Assembly: GCF_000745015.1 (NCBI RefSeq)
Contig: NZ_JQNA01000001.1
Coordinates: forward strand, 1,364,001 to 1,428,000
Reading direction: 5' to 3'
Length of the DNA stretch: 64,000 bases
Source: Burkholderia sp. 9120
GTDB taxonomy: Bacteria; Pseudomonadota; Gammaproteobacteria; Burkholderiales; Burkholderiaceae
The notes under the pieces are model-generated. The model worked only from the letters and a program-made list of their open reading frames with translations. It was not told where the DNA came from and did no database searches. Shown here piece after piece: positions 58,401-64,000 of the stretch (within the stretch, counting starts at the first letter, position 1; every line of letters starts with the position of its first letter). Made by a program: the position numbers and the translations under genes.

Positions 58401-60963
58401 CCGCCATCTCATCCGGATGGGGTGACCACGCGATGCCCACACGACGAAGGAAGGCGAGGCCGACTGTGATTGCCTGGTCACACTGGTCGCTGACGATGTG
58501 GACATCCATCTGCCTGCATGCAACCTGGGCACGCTCGGGCGTGGTCGCAGCACACTTCGACAGCCGCGACAGCCGCGCTTCGGCGGCGGGCAGTTGTCCC
58601 GTGAGGAATTCGCATTCGGCCCGGTTCAACTCCAGCGTAAAGAGCAAGTCATGCTGCCGCTGCCAGCAATCGTCGCTCAGTAGCCCCACACCCGTGGCGA
58701 AATAGGCGAGCGCCGAGGCATAGGCGCTCGATGCCTTGGCGCGCTGTCCAGCGAGCAGATTGAGTTCGGCCAGGTGGTCGCGTTCGTCCCGTTCGGTGAT
58801 CAGCACGGCGCCGCGATTGAGCTGCCCCACGATCTCGAAGATTGCTTCCTCGCGCTTTTCCTCGGGCGTATGCGCGACGAGCAGCCGGCCGATCCGCAGA
58901 TGGGCATCGGCGCGCGATGCCTGCGGGATGAGTGAATAGGCGGCTTCGTGGATCCGGTCGTGAACGAACGCGTAAGCGTCCTCCGCCCGCACGGCCAGTT
59001 CCTGGCGAACCGCCTCCCACAACGCCGCATGAACCCGCGCCCCCTGCATGCCGAGCACGGCCGACAGGGTCGCGATGCCCGCGACGTTCCCGAGGCAGGC
59101 AAGCTGCTGCAGCGCGTGCTGCGTCGCGGCCGGCAGGCGGGTCAGCTTGCCGGCCATCAGGTCCGCGACGTTGTCGGTGTAACCCTTGGCATGGATGCCT
59201 TCGGTGTCCCAGCGCCACTGGCGCACGTCGTGATCGAACGTCAGAAGATTGCCTTCGGCCAGCGCCTGAAGGAACTGGATCACGAAGAACGGATTGCCGC
59301 CCGTTCGGTCGCGCACGAGGCGCGCCAGGGGCTCGATCGACTCGGGCGCACAGCGTAGCGCGTCCGCTATCAGATGTGCGATGTGCGCCCGCGTCAGTGA
59401 CGCGAGCCGGATTTCCTCCACCTTCGCGCCTGCATTGCTGACCGCCTGAAGCCTGGCGGTCAGCGGATGGGCGGCGTCGACCTCGTTGTCGCGGTAAGCG
59501 CCGATCAGCATCAGGTAGCGCAGGTCCGGGTGGGTCAGCAGATCCGCGAGCAGGTCCAGTGTCGCTGCATCGAGCCACTGCAGGTCGTCGAGAAAAAGTG
59601 CAAGCGGATGGTCGGCCTGGGCGAATACGCCGATGAAGCGCCGGAACACATGCAAAAAGCGCTGTTTCGCCTGCTGTGGCTCGAGTTCCGGGACGAGGGG
59701 CGGTTCGCCGACGATGAGCTTCAGTTCTGGGATCAGGTCGCTCAAGAGCGCGACATTGGGCGAAAGCGCCTCCAGTAATGCGGCGCGCCAGCCTGCCAGC
59801 TCGGTGTCGGACTTGCCAAGCAACATGCGCACCAAGCCTTGGAATGCCTGAACCAGCGTGGCGTAGGGGATATCCCGCTTGTACTGGTCGAATTTGCCGG
59901 ACGCGAAGAGTCCCCGCGGGGGCACCAGCACCTTGTGCAGTTCATTGACGACCGATGATTTGCCAATGCCAGAATACCCGGAGACGAGCACCAGTTCCGG
60001 CACGCCACACTCGACGATCCGATCAAATGCGGCGATCAGAGTGTCGACCTCGCGCTCCCGCCCGTACAACTTCTCAGGAATCAACAGGCGGCCAGGCGCG
60101 TCGTCTTCGCCTAGTGGGAAGGCCTTGACGTGGCAGCGCTGCCAGCCGGTCAGACACTGCCTCAGATCACGCTCAACACCTGCTGCAGTCTGGTAGCGTT
60201 CCTCGGCCGTCTTGGCGAGCAGCTTCGTGACGATATCCGAGATCACAGCGGGGACGGTCTGCACCCGCGCGCTGGGTGGCACCGGTCTTCGGGCGATATG
60301 GCAGTGCACCCATTCCATCGGGTCGGTGGCGGTAAACGGCAGCACGCCCGTCAGCATCTGATAGAGCGTGACGCCTAGCGCGTAGAGATCGCTGCGCGAA
60401 TCGATCGAGCGATTCATCCGGCCGGTCTGCTCGGGCGCCATATACGCGAGCGTACCAGTGAGGGTCTCGGGCGGCTCGGGTGCCTGTCGCTCGCGCGGCA
60501 GGCGCGAGGCGAGGCCGAATCCGGTAAGCCGCGCGAGTCCGTCGGCGCAGTTCACCAGGATATGGGCTGGCTTGAGATCCTTATGAACGAGGCCGCTCTG
60601 GTGAAGCTTGCCCAGCGCTGCGACGATAGGCACGGCAAGCCGCAAAAAGAGTCCCGTCTCCATGGGGGCGCCAAGCAGCCGCGCGAGCGGCTCGCCACCT
60701 GGGTCCTCGAACAACAGGACAGTACGGCCACGTTCGCGCACCAACTCCAGCGGCAGCACCGCCCACGCGCTATCGAGTTCGTGCCTCAGGCCAAACTCGT
60801 AAGTGATGCGATCCAGGCTGGCGGTTGGTGGATGTTCGGCGGCGAGCCGCGCAAGCAGAACGTTGTCGCAGCCGGCCCCGCTTGCGCGTCGCTCCCGACA
60901 GAAGACACGCTCGCCATCGTCCCACAAGATCTGGAGCCTGTCATCCGCCGCCGCCCGAACCAT
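55477..60963 (-). CDS. Giant Ser/Thr kinase-AAA ATPase-GAF-PAS-histidine kinase
   Basis: 1828 residues, start supported by GAGGGTG six bases before the ATG. In order: Ser/Thr kinase domain about 20-275 (Asp129 in HKDLKPAHIL, YMAPEQTGRMN); AAA-type ATPase about 300-640 (Walker A GYSGIGKSS near 332, Walker B LFLDDLQWLD); TPR-like helical linker to about 1250; GAF about 1310-1460; PAS about 1475-1590; histidine kinase with His1612 in AHEINQPIT, N box NLIVNGIEAM, SDTGIGVP, GTGMGLRISRS. Known as trifunctional kinases with no settled signal. No receiver lies beside it; the single-domain receivers in this window are possible partners. Confidence 0.9.
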   Translation of the reverse strand: MVRAAADDRLQILWDDGERVFCRERRASGAGCDNVLLARLAAEHPPTASLDRITYEFGLRHELDSAWAVLPLELVRERGRTVLLFEDPGGEPLARLLGAPMETGLFLRLAVPIVAALGKLHQSGLVHKDLKPAHILVNCADGLARLTGFGLASRLPRERQAPEPPETLTGTLAYMAPEQTGRMNRSIDSRSDLYALGVTLYQMLTGVLPFTATDPMEWVHCHIARRPVPPSARVQTVPAVISDIVTKLLAKTAEERYQTAAGVERDLRQCLTGWQRCHVKAFPLGEDDAPGRLLIPEKLYGREREVDTLIAAFDRIVECGVPELVLVSGYSGIGKSSVVNELHKVLVPPRGLFASGKFDQYKRDIPYATLVQAFQGLVRMLLGKSDTELAGWRAALLEALSPNVALLSDLIPELKLIVGEPPLVPELEPQQAKQRFLHVFRRFIGVFAQADHPLALFLDDLQWLDAATLDLLADLLTHPDLRYLMLIGAYRDNEVDAAHPLTARLQAVSNAGAKVEEIRLASLTRAHIAHLIADALRCAPESIEPLARLVRDRTGGNPFFVIQFLQALAEGNLLTFDHDVRQWRWDTEGIHAKGYTDNVADLMAGKLTRLPAATQHALQQLACLGNVAGIATLSAVLGMQGARVHAALWEAVRQELAVRAEDAYAFVHDRIHEAAYSLIPQASRADAHLRIGRLLVAHTPEEKREEAIFEIVGQLNRGAVLITERDERDHLAELNLLAGQRAKASSAYASALAYFATGVGLLSDDCWQRQHDLLFTLELNRAECEFLTGQLPAAEARLSRLSKCAATTPERAQVACRQMDVHIVSDQCDQAITVGLAFLRRVGIAWSPHPDEMAVQSEYERIGSLLGDRTIEGLIDLPPMQDAVAIATVEVLTKLFAAALVIDGQFAGLAICKAVSLSLEHGNGDASCVAYAYLPRIAGRLFGDYEAGFRFSQLGCQLVERRGLERYAARTYHARALYVTRWLQPARTCRDQFRHILDALSRTGDLTYGVFARNHLTSTLLFIGESLADVQREAESGLAYARKVRFGLVIHCIEVQLALIRTLRGLTPVFGCLEVGQCNEAHSEHLLSKPSLSTAACWYWVRKLQARYLAGKYEAATAAASKAQALLWTSYSFNEDAEYYLYAALARSARCDSLPAGDLPQHLDALTAHHNQLRVWAELCPENFASHSALVGAEIARIEGRVVDAEMLYERAIRSAQESGFAQVEALASELASRFYAARGLGSIARMYMQNACYGYVRWGANAKVRQLEEQCPYLRTQEMAPVPTNTMAAPIEHIELATVIKVVQAVSGEIHLEKLIEMIMRTAIEQAGAERGLLILSDGEPRIEAEAISGSGRIEVSTRRAAIGTFDLPQTVLQYVIRTQEHVLIDDASADIVYSRDEYVRRNHSRSVLCLPILKHAKLGGALYLENDLTSGVFTSNRVALLQLLASQAAISLENAALYTDLQRSEAFLSQGQRISHTGSFGWCVASGEYYWSEEGYNMLEYDKGVQASAELALQRIHPADRESVRRLLEEAISEKKDFDSEHRFVMPDGRIKHVHATGRAVNTGKLDFVGAIRDVTENKRAEEALREALIDLTRVNRVTTMGELTVSLAHEINQPITAAITYANACLRWLDRDKPDLDEARAAATRMVKDGERAAQIMSRIRAQFEKGTLSREVFDVSETIRETVDLLRGEAVRYNISVRIGLAANLPRIVGDRVQLQQVALNLIVNGIEAMKDVNGIREMVVGSRWTEDGQILVSVSDTGIGVPSHFADQIFDPFFTTKPHGTGMGLRISRSIVESHGGQLWVAGAPGRGAIFQFTLPATIAGGN

Positions 60964-61339
60964 AGGTACACCCTCATCTGCCGCACGCTGTCATCAGCCC
61001 GCACTCGGCCACTAAGCTGGACTTAACATTCGCCCACAAAATCTGGACAAGGCACGCCTGGCGACGCGAGTGATAACACGGCGCTGCCGCGATTACCAAT
61101 CGCGGCAGCAGCATCCATTCGTTAGAATACGCCTTGGGCGCCCGCAGTGCCAACTGGATTGGCACGACGGATGCAGCGGGAGCGGAGTTCGCGCCACGCG
61201 AGCTGTCATCTGAAATCGGGAAGGCCATTGGGGCCGCGACATCCACGGCGGCGAAGATACCGGGCTAAGCCCAATACTGTTAACAAAGTCGAATTTGTGT
61301 TAACTTTCAAGCGCCTGCAACGACAAGAAGAGCTTGAAG
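60964..61339. other. Region with two perfect hairpins and an IS end
   Basis: CTGCCGCGATT-ACC-AATCGCGGCAG (61084-61108), GTGCCAA-(5)-TTGGCAC (61147-61165) and GTTAACA-(12)-TGTTAAC (61279-61304). None has a T-tract. The last may be near the left end of the IS4 remnant. Promoter of the giant kinase should lie here. Confidence 0.4.
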
Positions 61340-62066
61340 ATGGCAAGAACGGAAGCAACGCTGCCCGGTGGTGCGAGGCTCGCGGACTATCTGGCGGTGG
61401 GGTATCTGGCGCTGAACTGCTCGCTGGGCGAGGTCAAGGAGGCGCTCGTGAAGTGCGCCGTGCATACGCGGCTACGCCGCGATATGCCGCGGGAAGTGCT
61501 GGTGTATTTCGGATGGCGATGTGCCTGTATCCGCGCGTGGCCTATGAGGAAGTGTTTCGGCTGGAGATCGAGGGGCTGCGGCGCATCTACGGCGACCAGG
61601 TACGCGATGCGCAGGTCAGCAAGGCGGCGATCTCGCAGGGGCGCGCACGCCTGGGCTGGCAGGTGATGCGCGAGCTGTTCGCCCGGCAGGCAGCGCAACG
61701 CCCACGAACTGCAGGCGGCGACTATGCGGGCTACCGGGTCATGAGCGTGGACGGCTCACGCTGGATGTGCCTGATGAGAAGGTCAATGCGGAGGCGTTCG
61801 GTTATGCGCGGGGCGGGCGCGGTGAGGCCGCGTATCCGCAGATTCGCTTTGTAGCGCTGGCCGAATGTGCAACGCACGCGCTGTGTGAGGTCCAGATGGG
61901 CGGGCTATGCAATGACAGCGAACAGGCGCTCACACGCCAGTTGCTTCCGGCATTCTCGGACGACATGCTGGTGCTGGCCGATCGCCTGTTCTATGGCTAT
62001 GACATGTGGCGCGACGCGGTGGCTACCGGAGCGAAGCTACTGTGGCGCGTGAAGTCGAATTTGCGC
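61340..62066 (+). pseudogene. IS4-family transposase with two frameshifts and no C-terminus
   Basis: Starts MARTEATLPGGARLADYLAVG, then reads on in three frames. One base is missing near 61521 (VLVYF | MAMCLYPRVAYEEVF) and one near 61756 (VMSVDGS | LDVPDEKVNAEAFGYARG). The frame then runs to LLWRVKSNLR and is cut near 62066, where integrase sequence begins. The N-terminal DDE domain and the first catalytic Asp (VDGS) are recognisable. Inactive. Confidence 0.8.
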
Positions 62067-62532
62067 CCACGCGCGGAATCGAGCGCCACCAGCTGCCGCC
62101 GCGCCGATTGCAAAACGCAACCAAGTCCCCGATCGTCGCAATCCCCTCCCCCTTCAAGCGCGAGGCGATGCGCGGGCGAAACCACCTTCCAATTGAATGG
62201 CTCGCCGCGGGCGACGCAGCCGCGAGTGCTGCCGCTTCGGTGACCATCCGGAACGTCACTGTGGTGAGCTTTGGCTCGCCATGCTTCTTGATGGACGCAC
62301 GCAAGTGTTCCGCCAACGCGGGCGACCCCTGCTCGATCGCCACCTTCACCAGTCCGTCGAGCAGGGTTCGCAGATGCCGGTCCATCGCCGAGGGCGTCGC
62401 GGTGAAACTGTCTTCATCGACGTCGTAATAGGTGCGCGCGATGATCGCCGGCGCCACTCGCTGCACGTACGCTCGCACCGCCGCGAGATCCTTGGCGGTG
62501 TAGCCGTAGGTCAGCGTGAGGACTTCACTCAT
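62067..62532 (-). pseudogene. N-terminal part of a DUF3701-type integrase
   Basis: About 155 residues from the ATG at 62532. KDLAAVRAYVQRVAPAIIART starts the protein, and IGRWFRPRIASRLKGEGIAT, then CNRRGGSWWRSIPRVG, matches the DUF3701 (phage integrase N-terminal) domain with its conserved G-W motif. The catalytic domain is missing because of the IS4 remnant; the frame closes at 62023 in IS sequence. It starts six bases after the stop of the gene at 62539. Confidence 0.75.
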
Positions 62533-62538
62533 TGGGAA

Positions 62539-63087
62539 TTACTCACGCGGGCCGCCCTTGGATTTGGACCCGCCTGGTGGCCGGGGCCGAAATCCCGCTA
62601 GTACGTCGTTGGCTTCAGCGAGGAACGCGTCAGGAAAAGCCAGCGTGATTTGCGTGAACGCCGCGCGCGTCGCGCCGAGCATCGTGGCCAGTTGGACATC
62701 GGACGCGGACTCGCCCCACAAGACGCGCTGCACCAGCGCAATGCCACCGTGCCGGGCGACCAGGCGCAGTGCATAGCCAAGCGACGCATTGGTCAGCATC
62801 TCGGCGCCATAGGTGTCGGCGAGCGCGGTGAGGATCGCGAGCTCCACGCGATCCGGTCGACGGGGCACTTTGCCATGCCGGGTCGCACGCGCAGTGACAT
62901 CATCGGCCAGGTCACCGATCAGGCGGCTGGCCGAATCCAGTGCGCGGATGCCCGTCGCCTCCCCTGCCCGGAAGGCCGAGATCGCGTCATCCAGGCGCAG
63001 CACGATGCGCGCGGTCTCCGGGCTGAGCGGAGCGGCCTTATCGGATGGCGGGTCGGACTGGGGTTGTGGCATGGGCGGGCGGGCCAA
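62539..63087 (-). CDS. Partner protein of the DUF3701 integrase
   Basis: 182 residues, soluble, helical (SPETARIVLRLDDAISAFRAG, VELAILTALADTYGAEML, DVQLATMLGATRAAFTQI) with a Pro/Gly/Lys tail. Ends six bases before the integrase start, so the two were an operon. I recall similar genes upstream of such integrases; function unknown, perhaps an accessory recombination factor. Confidence 0.7.
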   Translation of the reverse strand: MARPPMPQPQSDPPSDKAAPLSPETARIVLRLDDAISAFRAGEATGIRALDSASRLIGDLADDVTARATRHGKVPRRPDRVELAILTALADTYGAEMLTNASLGYALRLVARHGGIALVQRVLWGESASDVQLATMLGATRAAFTQITLAFPDAFLAEANDVLAGFRPRPPGGSKSKGGPRE

Positions 63088-63110
63088 AAGTGACCCTCAA
63101 ATGGGAATCG

Positions 63111-63148
63111 TCGTATTTTAGCTCTCAAATGCAGTCCCGATAATACGA
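63111..63148. repeat. Inverted repeat upstream of the recombinase operon
   Basis: TCGTATT (63111-63117) and AATACGA (63142-63148), 24 bases apart, just before the start at 63087. Candidate operator or recombination site. The rest of 63149-63441 is AT-richer than the window and has no supported gene. Confidence 0.35.
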
Positions 63149-63441
63149 GTTAGAAGGTTTGTATCGCTCTAAATCATTGATTTATAGCACTGTTTTTATA
63201 CCCCTACCCGTATTTGGCCGCCATCCCCAGTGCGTAATGTGCCGTCAACAGTCGTTAGTTTCTCTTCGGCTTTTGGTTTTTCGATTGGCCTCGCGCAGAG
63301 AAACAAGGAACTTTGAGCAGCCGGCGATTCGCAAGCATTAAAACAGTCGACAATTAATCCGAATGGCCCTAGTCGACCCTGTATAGACCTTCGTCCTTGG
63401 CTGAAGCGGTCGCTCAAACGTCCTGCTGCTGGGAGAGGTGA

Positions 63442-63708
63442 TTACGCTGGAACGAAGTAAGGATGCGCGCCGTCGGGGAACTGATCCCACTCGATTTCGT
63501 TGGTGTATTCCGCGCACTTCACAAACAACGAATCTGTGTCGTGTGCATTCAAAATCTCCAGCGCAGCTTCGGGCGCATGTTGCCCAGGGAAAGTATGCTC
63601 AATTACATAAGCCTCGTAATCTCCTTTCGCGACCACCACTCGGCCGATGCTCCAACGGAATGCGGCCAACGGATATGAAGGTATTTCGCGCACATGAATT
63701 CTCGCCAT
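63442..63708 (-). CDS. Small hypothetical protein
   Basis: 88 residues; GGAGATGGAGAACC precedes the ATG at 63708. No signal peptide. The sequence ARIHVREIPSYPLAAFRWSIG and ALEILNAHDTDSLFVKCAEYT is a small alpha/beta protein without known family. It follows the Rap1a-like gene by 34 bases on the same strand, so it may belong to the same unit. Confidence 0.6.
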   Translation of the reverse strand: MARIHVREIPSYPLAAFRWSIGRVVVAKGDYEAYVIEHTFPGQHAPEAALEILNAHDTDSLFVKCAEYTNEIEWDQFPDGAHPYFVPA

Positions 63709-63742
63709 ATCGGTTCTCCATCTCCAGTCTCAATTTTGCGAA

Positions 63743-64000
63743 TCACTTGGCAGGTTGGCCGGGCGGCGTTCGGGCAATTCCGCACGTTTCTTTCAATGCA
63801 GTGAGCGCTAGCATGTTCATGGGCTCCTGCCAGTACTTCGGGTTGTCGCGAAGGTACTTGTCTAAGATTGCCACTACCTGCTTGTTGGTCATCCCATGTA
63901 TGCATCCATTCAGCATGTCGAGATTGCTGTCCGAGCCCGTGAGTACAGACGAAACCAGCAATCCGTCAACCAGTCCCTCCGCGTACCCAGAACGTTCGGC
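63743..64000 (-). CDS. Rap1a/Tai-like immunity protein, 5' end outside window
   Basis: The frame is open to the window edge; 85 residues are visible. SGYAEGLVDGLLVSSVLTG, CIHGMTNKQVVAILDKYL and LALTALKETC follow the Rap1a/Tai pattern (GY-x-G-xxD start, Cys-Pro-like turn, helix, final Cys). These periplasmic proteins neutralise type VI secretion amidases. The signal peptide would be upstream. A matching effector is not in the window; family assignment is by pattern only. Confidence 0.6.
   Translation of the reverse strand, partial: AERSGYAEGLVDGLLVSSVLTGSDSNLDMLNGCIHGMTNKQVVAILDKYLRDNPKYWQEPMNMLALTALKETCGIARTPPGQPAK

Noticed and set aside
58649-59578. 309-codon minus-strand frame
   Set aside because: Lies in another frame inside the giant kinase gene; Arg/Pro/Gly-rich composition of a shadow frame.
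61084-61108. Terminator
   Set aside because: Perfect hairpin but no T-tract on either strand and it lies upstream of both neighbouring genes.

Overview
The window looks like an accessory part of a large, high-GC betaproteobacterial replicon. A Paraburkholderia or Caballeronia-type organism is most likely, and a megaplasmid, chromid or genomic island fits better than core chromosome. Reasons: several families I know mainly from Burkholderiaceae (DUF3331 protein, DUF2934 repeats, an H-NS-like protein of the WSGxG type, the small csp-linked protein, IS402-like orf), a run of mobile-element remnants, many single-domain response regulators and LysR/MerR/AraC switches, and no rRNA, tRNA or housekeeping operon. 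All family names come from reading motifs by eye; no search was run.

Layout. 1-3.7 kb: a compact plus-strand operon with ATGA overlaps (partial gene, membrane protein, small membrane protein, two tandem paralogous small proteins, a C39-like cysteine peptidase candidate), met at its end by a convergent Xre regulator. 3.7-6.8 kb: a single-domain GntR protein and two lipoproteins with good terminators. 7-9 kb: a LysR gene divergent from a type 2 argC. 9-15 kb: hypothetical genes, a Vps62/aerolysin-like protein and a two-gene unit led by a 608-residue nitrilase-fold protein. 15.4-16.8 kb: a MerR gene divergent from a dehalogenase-like hydrolase. 17-24.2 kb: stress and signalling block with a soluble histidine kinase and receiver, three Hsp20 genes behind a sigma-32-like promoter, a DUF2934 protein, a CsbD/YqjD-like protein and another receiver. 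24.3-27.3 kb: cold-shock protein, small proteins, H-NS-like protein and a GNAT acetyltransferase.

27.4-45.9 kb is dominated by mobile DNA: a complete IS21-family element with target duplication but an amber codon in istA, nested IS5/IS3/IS21 debris, a degraded second IS21 element, a group II intron cut by that element, and an IS91-like HUH transposase next to a tyrosine recombinase. Between these lies a signalling module: soluble kinase (32685-33827), receiver (34356-34712), and a two-RecA-domain KaiC-like ATPase coupled to a receiver (34924-36756). A third kinase/receiver pair sits at 40180-42020. The kinases at 32685 and 40180 and the fragment at 30598 are close paralogs.

46-55 kb: LysR and AraC regulators with alpha/beta hydrolases, one of them fused to a SnoaL-like domain, a metallo-beta-lactamase-fold enzyme and a catalase; this reads as a detoxification/oxidative stress block. 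55.5-61 kb: one giant Ser/Thr kinase-AAA-GAF-PAS-histidine kinase gene. 61-64 kb: a decayed IS4 transposase fused to a truncated DUF3701-type integrase with its partner gene, then two small genes, the last a Rap1a/Tai-like immunity protein cut by the window edge.

The best candidates for undescribed systems are the KaiC/receiver/soluble-kinase module, the nitrilase-fold bicistron at 12.8-15.0 kb, and the Vps62/aerolysin-like protein at 10.9-12.3 kb.
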